From assembly GCA_035315685.1 (NCBI GenBank), contig DATFXR010000563.1, positions 1 through 9,927 of the forward strand: DNA of 9,927 bases. Direction: 5' to 3'. The translations under genes and the position numbers were made by a program. Positions 1 to 7,314 of this stretch are shown here, one piece after another. Numbering within the stretch: position 1 is the first letter of the stretch; each line of letters begins with the position of its first letter. Source of the DNA: QHWK01 sp035315685 (lineage in GTDB: Bacteria; Acidobacteriota; Vicinamibacteria; Vicinamibacterales; CAVVIG01). Under the pieces are notes generated by a model. That model was not told where the DNA came from. It did no database searches and saw only the letters and a program-made list of their open reading frames with translations.

Positions 1-1307
1 AGCGGCGCGCTCGTGAGGCTGTAGCCGAGCATCGTGTCGGCGACCTGCGTCTCCCACAGCGGCACTCCGGTCCGCGCGTCGAGCGCCACCAGCGCGGCGT
101 CGAGCGTGCCGACAAACAGACGGTGGCCGGCGATCGCGACGCCGCGGTTGAACGGGTTGATCTCGTACGGGCTCCGCACCTTCTGCACGCGCGCCGACCG
201 CCAGATCTGCCGGCCGGTTCGCGCATCGAGCGCGACGACGGCGCCCGGCTGCGTCATGTACATCACGCCGTCGACCACGATCGGAGTCGCCTCGAGCACC
301 GATTCGCCAGGCATCGGATACGCCCACGCAGTGCGAAGCTGATCGACCGTCCGGGCGTCGATCTGCGACAGCGCCGAGTAGTGGGTCGCACCGTAGTCGC
401 CCCAGTACATCAACCAGTTGTGCGGTTCGGCTGACGACTTCACCAGCCGATCGACGGTGACACCGCCAGCGATCGTCGTGACCGTGTTGGCCGTGCGCTC
501 GCGCAGGGTCGCGAGGTAGGCGACAACGTGATTGAGATCCGCCGGCGTCAGACGCGTCGCGTAGTCAGCTGGCATCAACGACACGTTCTCGACGCGGAAC
601 GCGTTTGCCTTCAGCTTGTCGACGAGATGCAGTGCGCCCGACGGATCGACGATCTGCGCCGAGAACGTGTCCTCGTTGCGTCGGACTCCGCGAATCTGCC
701 GTCCATCGTCGAGGGTGACCGAAATCACCTGCGGCGCGGCGGCCCCGCGACCGGTCGGCGGCGCGTTCGGATCGACGATCTTGGCACGCAGCGCGGCTGC
801 CGATCCGCGGCCGGCCGTCGATAGATCCGGACCGACGATTCCTCCGCGACCGTTCACGGCATGACAGGTCGCGCAGCCGGCGTTGCCGAAGAAGAGTGAT
901 TCGCCCGCTGCCGGGTCTCCGCCCGATGCCGCTCGTGCATTCGCCGCCGGCCTGTCGCCACCATTCAGGCTCCTGATGTAGGTGACGAGCTGCCACGTCT
1001 GCTCGTCGGTAAGCGCCGGGAACGGCGGCATCTGACTGCCCGGCACGCCGGCGCGGATGGTGTGGAACAGATCGCCGTCCTCGTTGCCGTGCGCGAACGC
1101 GCCACGGTCGAGCGCCGGCGCACGCTCGCCTTGTCCCGCCGGTCCGTGACACGACTGACACGTCTGGTCGTACAGACGATGACCGGCCTCGACCGCGTCG
1201 GGCCTGGCCGCCAGCGGGTTCCGGGTGGTGTCGGACTGCTGCGCGACCGGCGCGGCCACGGCGAGTCCAACCGCACCGGCGAGGAACAGCCATTGGCGAA
1301 TCTTCAT
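1..1307 (-). CDS. Di-haem cytochrome c / PQQ-dependent dehydrogenase fusion, N-terminal 435 residues (3' end outside window)
   Basis: The reading frame stays open from the ATG at 1307-1305 to the left edge of the window. Residues 1-23 look like a signal peptide (MKIRQW, a hydrophobic stretch, then APVAQ), so the product is probably periplasmic. A first cytochrome c domain has C50-x-x-C53-H54-G with a likely Met ligand at M93 (GSQMPPFP). A second has C145-x-x-C148-H149, GPDL at 159-162 and a candidate Met at M245; it resembles the haem-binding domain often found in Planctomycetes and Acidobacteria. From about residue 294 the sequence reads as a quinoprotein alcohol dehydrogenase propeller: NWLMYWGDY, ATPIVVDGVMY, then blade repeats ALDARTGRQIW and ALDARTGVPLW. 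By family, PQQ in the propeller oxidises an alcohol or sugar and passes electrons through the haems. The substrate cannot be told from this part. Haems at the N-terminus, rather than one at the C-terminus as in type II enzymes, are notable. No clear Shine-Dalgarno precedes the start. Confidence 0.9.
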   Translation of the reverse strand, partial: MKIRQWLFLAGAVGLAVAAPVAQQSDTTRNPLAARPDAVEAGHRLYDQTCQSCHGPAGQGERAPALDRGAFAHGNEDGDLFHTIRAGVPGSQMPPFPALTDEQTWQLVTYIRSLNGGDRPAANARAASGGDPAAGESLFFGNAGCATCHAVNGRGGIVGPDLSTAGRGSAAALRAKIVDPNAPPTGRGAAAPQVISVTLDDGRQIRGVRRNEDTFSAQIVDPSGALHLVDKLKANAFRVENVSLMPADYATRLTPADLNHVVAYLATLRERTANTVTTIAGGVTVDRLVKSSAEPHNWLMYWGDYGATHYSALSQIDARTVDQLRTAWAYPMPGESVLEATPIVVDGVMYMTQPGAVVALDARTGRQIWRSARVQKVRSPYEINPFNRGVAIAGHRLFVGTLDAALVALDARTGVPLWETQVADTMLGYSLTSAP

Positions 1308-1370
1308 GGCGCGCAGGCTATCACGGCCGTCGGCTCGCTAACCATCGCCACGCGCCTTCGTCCAACGATC

Positions 1371-3791
1371 GTGCATCTCGAGTCCTGGTGGGGTGATCTC
1401 CGAGTAGCGGCGCGACATGCCGCACGCCGGCCCGGCTTTACGCTGCTCGTCGCGCTGACGCTCGCGCTCGGCCTCGGCGTCAACAGCGCCGTCTTCGCAC
1501 TCGTCGACGCGGTGCTGCTGCGATCGCTGCCGTTCCGCGATCCGTCGCGCCTGGTTTACGTCTGGCAGACGCTGCCGCAGCAGAACGTCTTCGAAGTCGA
1601 GGCCGCGCCATTCGACTACACGGCGTGGCAGTCGCTGCGCAGTCTCTCGGCGATCGCGATGATCAACTACGGCTCCTACACGCTGACCGGCAGCGGCGGC
1701 GAGCCCGAGCGCGTCCGTGGCGCGCGCGTGACCAGCTCGTTGATGCCGTTGCTCGGCATCGCGCCGGCAATCGGGCGTGGATTCGCGTCGGCCGAGGATC
1801 GAGACGAAGCGCCCGCGACGGTGATTCTCAGCGACGGCGTCTGGCGGCGCCGCTTTGGCGGCATGTCGTCGATCCTCGGCCAGTCGATCGAGGTGGACGG
1901 CATCCTCCGCACCGTCGTCGGCGTCATGCCGCGCGGCGCGCGGCGGCCGGCCAGCGTGGAGGACAACGAGCTCTGGTTGCCGATGCGGCTCTCACCCGCG
2001 GAAGCAGCCAACGAAATCAGCCACAACTACACGATGGTCGGGCGCCTCGCCGACAGCGTCACGATGAGTGCGGCCTCGGGCGAGCTCGACGCGCTCGCCG
2101 CTCGGCTGGCTGCGGAACGGCCCTCGCACATCCGGATGGGCGCGCGTCTGGCGTCAGTCGAAGAACGCAGTGTCCGTGCGGTCCGGCCGGCGCTGCTCAT
2201 CGCGGCCGGCGGCGTTGCCCTGCTGCTCCTGGTCGCCGCCGCCAACGCCTCGACCCTGCTGATTGCACGGTCCGCGAACCGAAGGCACGAGCTCGCGGTT
2301 CGATCGGCGCTCGGCGCCACGCGCTGGCGGCTGCTGTCGATGTCGATTGCCGAGTGCGTCCTGTTCTCGAGCATCGGCGGGCTGACGGCGCTGGTCCTCG
2401 GACGCGTGGCACTGCGTGCCGTCCTGCCGCTGTTTGCCGCCTCGCTGTCGCCGTCGCTCGCCATCGCGATCGATCTGCGTGCGGTGTTACTGACGCTGGC
2501 CCTCACCCTCGCGATCGGCGTGGTCTCCGGAACGCTCGCCGCCTACCGGCCGCACGACGAGGCCGCCGGCGCGCTGGGCAGCGCGAGCCGTTCGACCGTG
2601 TCGCCATCTGCAGCACGCACCCGGCACCTGCTCGTCGCTGGGCAGATCGCGCTCGCCGTCGTGCTCCTGTCCGGCGCCGGCCTGATGCTGAACTCGATCG
2701 TCAGACTGTCGCGCGTCGATCCCGGGTTTGCGGCCGATCATCTGTTGACGTTCCGGCTGTCGCTCCTGGGGGAACGCTATGCCGGTGCGCCGGCGCGCGT
2801 CGGCTTGGTGTCGGACGTGCTGACTCTTCTTGCCGCCGTGCCGGGAGTCCGCGCCGCGGGCGTGTCGTCGATTGTGCCGTTTGCCGGCATGCGAAACGCC
2901 AGCGCGATCGACATCGAAGGGCGCGTCCAGCCGCAGGGCTCGCGGCTGATCGTCGATCAGCGCCACGTCTCCGTCAGCTACTTCGAGACGATGCGGATCC
3001 CGATGGTCAGCGGCCGCCGGTTCACGGACTCGGACGACGCGCGTTCGGAACGCGTCACGATCATCAACAGGACGATGGCTCGGCGCTATTTTCCGACCGA
3101 GAACCCGATCAACCAGCGCCTCCGCACCACCGGTGGCTTCGACTCCGGGATCTGGTTCCGCATCGTCGGCATCGTCGAGGACGTCCGTCATCTCGGCCTC
3201 GATCGCGATCCGGTCGCCGAGATGTATCACCCGATTGCGCAGACCGCAGTGCCGACCTTCACCGTCGTCTTTCGAACGGCCGCGGAGCCGGCGGCGTCGA
3301 CCGCCGCTGCACGCGGTGTCCTGCGCGGGATCGACGCCAACCTGCCGATCTACGAGATCCGGACCATGGACGAACGCATCGCGGCGTCGTTCGCCCAAAC
3401 GCGCGCGACGCTGCTGCTGCTGCTCGCGACGGCGACGCTGGCGGCGGTGCTGGCCGGCGTCGCGATCTACGGCGCGATCTGGTATTCGGTGCTCCAGCGC
3501 ACGCAGGAGATCGGTATCAGGGTTGCCCTTGGCGCGAGCCGCGGATCAATCTTCCGGCGCGTCGTCGGTGCGGCGTTGACGCTGGCGGCGGCCGGCGCGG
3601 TTGCAGGCGTCGCCATCGCGATGACGAGTGCGCCTCTGCTCCGGGCGATGCTGTTCGACACCCGCACGACCGATCCGACGACGTTTGTCGCGGTCTTCTT
3701 CGGCGTCCTCGGGCTGGCCGTCTGCGCGAGCGTCGTGCCGGCACTCCGCGCCATGCGCGTCGATCCGATTGCCGCTGTCCGGAGCAATTAG
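1371..3791 (+). CDS. ADOP-type ABC permease (MacB/FtsX-like duplicated orphan permease), 806 aa
   Basis: The protein is a duplicated MacB/FtsX permease. TM1 lies at about residues 23-50, after the typical lead-in DLRVAARHAARRPGFT. A first periplasmic domain spans about 50-270. The first FtsX block (272 to about 390) contains the cytoplasmic-loop signature RRHELAVRSALGATRWRLL. A central TM at about 418-440 (GQIALAVVLLSGAGLM) opens the second copy, with a periplasmic domain at about 450-675 and a second FtsX block carrying QRTQEIGIRVALGAS near 710-724. It ends in ALRAMRVDPIAAVRSN, the usual ADOP C-terminus. The GTG at 1371 is chosen because it sits just before the conserved N-terminus. The same frame is open back to an ATG at 1062, but that extension is arginine-rich, unlike the family, and overlaps the divergent dehydrogenase gene. 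No strong ribosome site is visible. No ABC ATPase gene is nearby, as expected for these orphan permeases. The exported substrate is unknown; tripartite-efflux or lipoprotein-release roles are inferred only by homology to MacB and LolCE. Confidence 0.9.
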   Translation: MHLESWWGDLRVAARHAARRPGFTLLVALTLALGLGVNSAVFALVDAVLLRSLPFRDPSRLVYVWQTLPQQNVFEVEAAPFDYTAWQSLRSLSAIAMINYGSYTLTGSGGEPERVRGARVTSSLMPLLGIAPAIGRGFASAEDRDEAPATVILSDGVWRRRFGGMSSILGQSIEVDGILRTVVGVMPRGARRPASVEDNELWLPMRLSPAEAANEISHNYTMVGRLADSVTMSAASGELDALAARLAAERPSHIRMGARLASVEERSVRAVRPALLIAAGGVALLLLVAAANASTLLIARSANRRHELAVRSALGATRWRLLSMSIAECVLFSSIGGLTALVLGRVALRAVLPLFAASLSPSLAIAIDLRAVLLTLALTLAIGVVSGTLAAYRPHDEAAGALGSASRSTVSPSAARTRHLLVAGQIALAVVLLSGAGLMLNSIVRLSRVDPGFAADHLLTFRLSLLGERYAGAPARVGLVSDVLTLLAAVPGVRAAGVSSIVPFAGMRNASAIDIEGRVQPQGSRLIVDQRHVSVSYFETMRIPMVSGRRFTDSDDARSERVTIINRTMARRYFPTENPINQRLRTTGGFDSGIWFRIVGIVEDVRHLGLDRDPVAEMYHPIAQTAVPTFTVVFRTAAEPAASTAAARGVLRGIDANLPIYEIRTMDERIAASFAQTRATLLLLLATATLAAVLAGVAIYGAIWYSVLQRTQEIGIRVALGASRGSIFRRVVGAALTLAAAGAVAGVAIAMTSAPLLRAMLFDTRTTDPTTFVAVFFGVLGLAVCASVVPALRAMRVDPIAAVRSN

Positions 3792-3932
3792 GAATTCGGA
3801 ATTCGGAATTTGGAATGCGTGGCGACGCTAACGCCCGGCTAACGCCTTCACGCTACGTCGCGGCGGTAGTGTCCGGCTTTAGCCGGACCGTGATCACGAA
3901 TTCCAAATTCCAAATTCCAAATTCCTAATTGC
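3784..3932. repeat. 149-base inverted-repeat element (MITE/REP-like) in the convergent gap
   Basis: Two 36-base arms, 3784-3819 and 3897-3932, are inverted copies of each other with 33 of 36 matches. Each arm is built of tandem heptamers GGAATTC or GGAATTT (about 3.5 units) and ends in AATTAGG/CCTAATT. The 77-base interior holds a direct repeat of GCTAACGCC (3827-3835 and 3838-3846) and the GTCCGGCT palindrome listed separately. The left arm overlaps the last codons and TAG stop of the permease, and the right arm ends 6 bases before the stop of the facing gene. The arms are strikingly AT-rich against a GC-rich background. No protein is encoded inside. It could be a non-autonomous mobile element, and when transcribed from either side it could fold into a long hairpin that ends both convergent transcripts. 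Neither role is proven. Confidence 0.8.
3862..3891 (-). repeat. Interspersed palindromic repeat, intergenic copy (TVRLKPDTTA type)
   Basis: This 30-base segment contains the perfect palindrome GTCCGGCT-TT-AGCCGGAC at 3871-3888. Its reverse complement matches the segment at 9898-9927 inside ileS at 27 of 30 positions. Read on the minus strand it would encode TVRLKPDTTA, against TVRLKPDATA in the ileS copy, although no gene uses it here. Two copies in under 10 kb, one intergenic and one in a coding region, indicate a dispersed repeat family. Confidence 0.75.
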
Positions 3933-3937
3933 GGATC

Positions 3938-4387
3938 TCAGCGCAACAACCCGCGCTCGCGCATTTCTGCGACGACGTCGCCGTGGTTGATGTAACACAC
4001 GATCTTGCCGCCGTCGGCGACGCGGTCGACGACGAAGGTTGACGGCTGCGAGATGGTGGTCGCCGTGCCATCGGCGCGCTGAAACACCCACTCCCATTCG
4101 GTGCGCACCAGGCTGTAGCGGTCGTCCAGGCGCGTCTCGTCGACGGACACGAGCATCGTCGATCGGCAGCCGGCCGCATCGAACAGCTGCTTGCGTTTCG
4201 GAATCGCGTAGACGAGGTCGCGGGCATTCACGACCTGGGTGCCGCCCGGCCCGGCCATGAGAAACGCCGGCGCGTACAGCTCGACGAGGCCCTCGACGTC
4301 GACGGCAGCGCTCCGCGCCTCGAACCGGCGGAAGAACGCCTCAACGGGTCGGTCAGGTACGCACGGTGACGAATTTTCTGAGGACAT
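3938..4387 (-). CDS. SnoaL/DUF4440-like (NTF2 fold) small protein, 149 aa
   Basis: The product is a soluble protein with no signal peptide or membrane segment. Its pattern fits the NTF2-like superfamily: an N-terminal helical part (RPVEAFFRRFEARSAAVDVEGLVELYAPAFLMAGPGG), a central helix (VNARDLVYAIPKRKQLFDAAG), then alternating strands with a tryptophan-rich EWEWVFQRADG and ending STFVVDR...KIVCYINHGD. Such proteins act as small-ligand enzymes (isomerases, cyclases) or as uncharacterised binding proteins. No catalytic dyad can be named with confidence. The ATG at 4387-4385 is supported by GGAG seven bases upstream. The gene follows the GNAT gene on the same strand after 45 bases but has its own strong promoter, so it is probably expressed independently of the operon. 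It converges with the permease gene across the inverted-repeat element. The assignment to the fold is moderate; the function is unknown. Confidence 0.8.
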   Translation of the reverse strand: MSSENSSPCVPDRPVEAFFRRFEARSAAVDVEGLVELYAPAFLMAGPGGTQVVNARDLVYAIPKRKQLFDAAGCRSTMLVSVDETRLDDRYSLVRTEWEWVFQRADGTATTISQPSTFVVDRVADGGKIVCYINHGDVVAEMRERGLLR

Positions 4388-4394
4388 GATGAAT

Positions 4395-4398
4395 CTCC
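4395..4398 (-). promoter_or_regulatory. Ribosome binding site (GGAG) of the NTF2-like gene
   Basis: GGAG on the minus strand lies 7 bases before the ATG at 4387-4385. It fixes this start and stands out because most other starts in the window lack a clear Shine-Dalgarno. Confidence 0.7.
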
Positions 4399-4406
4399 GT
4401 TAATTA

Positions 4407-4436
4407 ATTATACCACAAATTACCCTCCGCTGTCAA
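4407..4436 (-). promoter_or_regulatory. Near-consensus sigma-70 promoter for the NTF2-like gene
   Basis: On the minus strand TTGACA (4436-4431) and TATAAT (4412-4407) are both perfect consensus hexamers, separated by 18 bases. An extended -10 TGG directly precedes TATAAT (4415-4413). Transcription would start near 4400, giving a leader of about 13 bases that includes the GGAG site. The -35 box contains the TGA stop codon of the upstream GNAT gene (4435-4433). The stretch downstream of the -10 (TAATTAATTA) is among the most AT-rich in the window. This predicts strong, probably constitutive housekeeping transcription. Confidence 0.75.
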
Positions 4437-5266
4437 TGACCCGGCTGCCGCGCGAGGAGATAGGTTCCCCGCCGCGCCTCGCGATCGAGCATGAAGTCCA
4501 CCGCCCGGTAGCCGCGATCGAAGTAGGTCGTGAAGATCGCCCGCGTGCAGATGCGCCACGCCAGCGCGAGCTCGGCATTGCGCCCGAGCATGTCGGTGAA
4601 TCCCGTCGGAATGTGCACCAGCAGCCGCCGGGCGTCGAGCGACAGATCGACGTCCACCGACTCGAACCAGTCGCCGCTCGGCTCGATCCGGTTCACCGGC
4701 ACCGCATCCGACAGCTCGCTCGTCCTGATCACGAATGGCCCGCTGGCGGCAATCCGTCGCGCGACGTGCGGCTCGCGGATCCGCCACGCGGCGACGAACC
4801 GATCGGTGGGATTGCCCCGATGGAGCGGACTCGACGACTCGCCGTAGACGTTCTCTTCGTACTCCTCGACGATGACGCCCAACTTCGCGAAGTTGAGATG
4901 CGCGTTCATCGCCTGCATCGGGTCGTAGGTCCACTCGATCAGGTCGAGTTCCATCGACAGGGCGCGCTCCCGCTGCCGCAGCTTCAGCTCGCGGCCGACG
5001 CCGGCGCTGCGCGACTCGTCGAGCACTCCCAGCATGTGCGACCACTGCATCGGCTTGCCGGCCTTGATGCCTGGCAGCGAATAGACGAAGCCGATCATCG
5101 CGTCGCCATCGAAGGCCCCGATCAGAATCCCGCCTCGCTTGACCGTGACCGTGAGAATCGGGACCGGCACGACCTCGTCGTAGCCGGGTCCCCAGATCAC
5201 GCGTTCGAGCTCGACGACCTGCGCGAACTCTTCGAGCGTCGTCAGATCGCGATAGGCGATGGCCAT
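4433..5266 (-). CDS. GNAT-superfamily N-acyltransferase, COG3375-like, 277 aa
   Basis: The N-terminal half is a GNAT domain. Strand-helix motifs run from MAIAYRDLTTLEEF to GAFDGDAMIGFVYSLPG (50-65). The acyl-CoA pyrophosphate-binding motif is R86-S-A-G89-V-G91 in SHMLGVLDESRSAGVGRELK. The following IEWTYDPMQAMNAHLNFAKLGV (110-131) and NVYGESSSPLHRGNPTDRF (139-157) are the features by which I place it in the COG3375 group of larger GNAT proteins. Residues from about 160 to 277 form an additional C-terminal domain typical of that group. It is cytoplasmic, with no signal peptide. The acceptor substrate is unknown; the family is sometimes described as acting on amino-acid-like substrates, which I cannot confirm here. 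The start is the ATG at 5266-5264, without a clear ribosome site. It lies 55 bases after the HAD gene on the same strand and is probably the last gene of the M16-M16-HAD-GNAT series. Confidence 0.85.
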   Translation of the reverse strand: MAIAYRDLTTLEEFAQVVELERVIWGPGYDEVVPVPILTVTVKRGGILIGAFDGDAMIGFVYSLPGIKAGKPMQWSHMLGVLDESRSAGVGRELKLRQRERALSMELDLIEWTYDPMQAMNAHLNFAKLGVIVEEYEENVYGESSSPLHRGNPTDRFVAAWRIREPHVARRIAASGPFVIRTSELSDAVPVNRIEPSGDWFESVDVDLSLDARRLLVHIPTGFTDMLGRNAELALAWRICTRAIFTTYFDRGYRAVDFMLDREARRGTYLLARQPGH

Positions 5267-5278
5267 ATGACGAGGGCG

Positions 5279-5317
5279 TGCGCTGCCGGCGGCCCGCCAG
5301 CCGGGACGCGGAGCGCA
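5279..5317 (-). other. Possible stem-loop between the HAD and GNAT genes
   Basis: The 55-base gap holds nested complementary segments: TGCGCT (5279-5284) with AGCGCA (5312-5317), and CCGGC (5286-5290) with GCCGG (5300-5304). The arms are GC-rich and no T-run follows on either strand, so a classical terminator is unlikely. It might stabilise or attenuate the mRNA between the two genes, or arise by chance in GC-rich DNA. Confidence 0.25.
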
Positions 5318-5321
5318 GCCT

Positions 5322-6014
5322 TCAGGCGAGCGACAGCAGCCGTGGCAAGTCGCGCAGCGATCGTATCACCGGCACCCCGAGCGTCGCGGCGCGAGCGGGA
5401 CAGGTCTCGCCTCGGTGCAGCAGGATGCCCTGCATCCCGGCGCGCATCGCGCCCTCGACGTCGTGCCGCAGGCTGTCACCGACCATCGCCGCCTCCGCGG
5501 GTGCCACGTTCACGAGCTGCAGCGCCGCCGCGAAGATGCTCGGGTGCGGCTTCATGAAGCCATGCTCTGACGAGGAGATGGTCGCGCTGACCAGTCCCTG
5601 CAGATCGAAGTGCGACTGAAACGAGGCCAGGCAGCGATGCGAGTTCGAGATCAACCCGATTCGAAGACCTGCCGAGAACAGCTCCCGCAGGACGTCCGGG
5701 ACTTCGTCGTACAGCTCGAAGTGCTGACACGCCGCCCATTCGCGGTAGATCTCCCGGGCGCACGAGTCGAGGTTCGGTCCGGTCCCGCCCATCCCCTCGA
5801 CGATCCGCCGCGTGTAGACGACGAAGAGCTCGTCGGTGTAGCGGTCGTCGTCGGTGTCGAGACACGGGGCCGCGGCGATGACCGCCTGTTCGAACTTCGC
5901 CGGGTCGACCTCGATGCCGTAGCGGGCGCAGAACGTCCGGTAGCCCGCGCCGAGAAACGTCGGCCCGGGATGAATCAGCGTGAAATCGACGTCGAAGAAG
6001 ACGGCGCGGGTCAT
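5322..6014 (-). CDS. HAD-superfamily hydrolase (phosphoglycolate phosphatase/pyrophosphatase-like), 230 aa
   Basis: All four HAD motifs are visible. Motif I is D8-V-D10-F-T12 (FFDVDFTLIHPG), giving the nucleophile and acid/base. Motif II has S123 in LISNSHR. Motif III has K155 in HGFMKPHPSIF. Motif IV is G179-D180-S-x3-D185 in MVGDSLRHDVEGAMRAGM. A cap domain of the C1 type lies between motif I and about residue 110. The enzyme should be a cytoplasmic Mg2+-dependent phosphatase acting on a small phosphorylated metabolite; the specific substrate cannot be read from the sequence. The ATG at 6014-6012 is chosen because MTRAVFFDVD is the standard N-terminus; the frame is open further upstream to 6089, but that would overlap the preceding gene. 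It lies 25 bases after the second M16 gene and 55 before the GNAT gene, all on one strand, so co-transcription is likely. Confidence 0.9.
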   Translation of the reverse strand: MTRAVFFDVDFTLIHPGPTFLGAGYRTFCARYGIEVDPAKFEQAVIAAAPCLDTDDDRYTDELFVVYTRRIVEGMGGTGPNLDSCAREIYREWAACQHFELYDEVPDVLRELFSAGLRIGLISNSHRCLASFQSHFDLQGLVSATISSSEHGFMKPHPSIFAAALQLVNVAPAEAAMVGDSLRHDVEGAMRAGMQGILLHRGETCPARAATLGVPVIRSLRDLPRLLSLA

Positions 6015-6039
6015 GGTCGCGCGGCTGAAAGCCTTGGCG

Positions 6040-7314
6040 CTACGTTCGTGGCGACGCGCCAGCGTCCGAATACGGTCCGGCGACGACAATGCTCGCGCGG
6101 TCGACGTCGAGCAGGCGGCGCGCGGCGGCGTTCACCTGGTCGCGCGTCACGGCGCCGAGCAGGTCTGGAAGCCGCTCGTCGTAGTCGAGGCCGAGGTCGA
6201 AAAACTCTTCCGTCTGGAGAAAGTTGGCAATCGCCGCGTTGGTTTCGAGCGCGCGAGGAATGGAGCCCACCAGGTAGCGCCGCGAGTCGTCCAGTTCCTT
6301 CGGTGTGACACCGTCAGTGACGATCGCGATGATCTCCTGATCGATCGACGCGATCGCGCGGTCGACGTTCGCGGGACTGACGCCGGCCCGGATCGCAAGC
6401 GGCCCTTCGGCGACATTTGCGTCGAGCGCGCTCGACACGTAGTACGCCATCCCCTGCCGCTCGCGGATGGTGTCGCCGAGCCGGCCGCCGATCGAGTACT
6501 GGCCGAAGACGTTGTTCATCAGCCAGCACGCGTGGTAGTCCGGGTCGCGGCGGCGGATGGTCACGAAGCCGTAGGCGAGGTCCGCCTGCGCCTTGTTCAT
6601 CATCGGCACGACGATCCTGCGGCGGCTGCGGGCGACCGCTGGCGGAGACAGCGGAAGTGCCGGCGGCGCCGGCTTCTGCCAGTCGGCGAACAGCCGCTCG
6701 ACGAGGTCCCGCGCGCGAGACGGGTCCACGTCTCCGACGATCACCGCGGTCAGCTCGCCGGGCGCAAAGCGCTCCGCATGATGGCGCACGAGCTCCTCAC
6801 GGGTGAGCCCTTCCACAATCTCGATCGATCCCTTCGTGCGACGGCCGTACGGGTGACCATCCGGATAGAGGAGCGTCATCAGCGTCTCGCTGGCGCGCAC
6901 GGCCGGATTGTCCTCGTCCTGCCTGATCGCGGTGATCACCTCGCGCTTGCGCGTTGCGATCTCCTCATCGGGAAACGACGGCGACCTGAGGATGTCGCCG
7001 AGCAGCGCGAGGACCGGGGCGACGTCGTCGGCGAGGCAGGTGCAGACGAGCGAAAACAGATGCCGCGTGACGGTGATCGTCAGCGTGATGCCGCGGCTGT
7101 CGAGCTCTTCGGCGATGTCGGCAGCCGAGCGACTCGCCGTCCCCCGGTCGAGGACGCGGGACAGCAGCCAGGTGAGCCCCGGCCGCCCCGCCGGATCCGA
7201 AGCCGATCCGGCGCGGACCGCGAGGTTGATCGCCACGGCCGGCGTCGTCGACGTCTGTTTCGCGAGAAGCGTGGCGCCGTTGGCCAGCGCGGTGCGAACC
7301 GGGCTGAGAGGCAT
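6040..7314 (-). CDS. M16-family peptidase homologue, catalytically inactive subunit, 424 aa
   Basis: The protein has the two-lobed M16 layout: NGATLLAKQ at the N-terminus, then AVRAGSASDPAGRPGLTWLLSRVLDRGT (34-59), and the distal part with GVTPKEL and a C-terminal DQVNAAARRLL. Aligned on the shared GT with the partner protein, the HxxEH residues are replaced by W49, S52 and R53, so no zinc site remains. It keeps IRERQGMAYYVSS, which carries the conserved Arg and Tyr that bind substrate in the non-catalytic subunits of M16B heterodimers. By family knowledge it should pair with the active subunit encoded just upstream to close the peptidase chamber. There is no signal peptide, so the pair is predicted cytoplasmic. 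The ATG at 7314-7312 overlaps the upstream TGA by one base (TGATG), which implies translational coupling and roughly equal amounts of both subunits. Confidence 0.9.
   Translation of the reverse strand: MPLSPVRTALANGATLLAKQTSTTPAVAINLAVRAGSASDPAGRPGLTWLLSRVLDRGTASRSAADIAEELDSRGITLTITVTRHLFSLVCTCLADDVAPVLALLGDILRSPSFPDEEIATRKREVITAIRQDEDNPAVRASETLMTLLYPDGHPYGRRTKGSIEIVEGLTREELVRHHAERFAPGELTAVIVGDVDPSRARDLVERLFADWQKPAPPALPLSPPAVARSRRRIVVPMMNKAQADLAYGFVTIRRRDPDYHACWLMNNVFGQYSIGGRLGDTIRERQGMAYYVSSALDANVAEGPLAIRAGVSPANVDRAIASIDQEIIAIVTDGVTPKELDDSRRYLVGSIPRALETNAAIANFLQTEEFFDLGLDYDERLPDLLGAVTRDQVNAAARRLLDVDRASIVVAGPYSDAGASPRT

Noticed and set aside
565..1293. Minus-strand open frame of 242 residues overlapping the dehydrogenase gene
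   Set aside because: It lies in another frame over the same strand region where the cytochrome/PQQ frame gives clear haem motifs; its composition is that of a GC-rich shadow.
1062..1370. Upstream extension of the permease reading frame to an ATG at 1062
   Set aside because: The extra 103 residues are arginine-rich with no family similarity and lie antisense to the haem domain of the dehydrogenase gene. The conserved ADOP N-terminus begins just after the GTG at 1371.
2487..3398. Minus-strand open frame of 303 residues opposite the permease
   Set aside because: It is a shadow frame with no motif, while the permease frame is continuous and well supported.
3784..3932. CRISPR array suggested by the short regular heptamer repeats
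   Set aside because: The units are 7 bases, contiguous and without spacers, and are arranged as inverted arms. No cas gene is present.
4436..5557. Plus-strand open frame of 373 residues opposite the GNAT and HAD genes
   Set aside because: It has low-complexity Arg/His/Asp-rich content and no motif, while the minus strand shows clear GNAT and HAD signatures.
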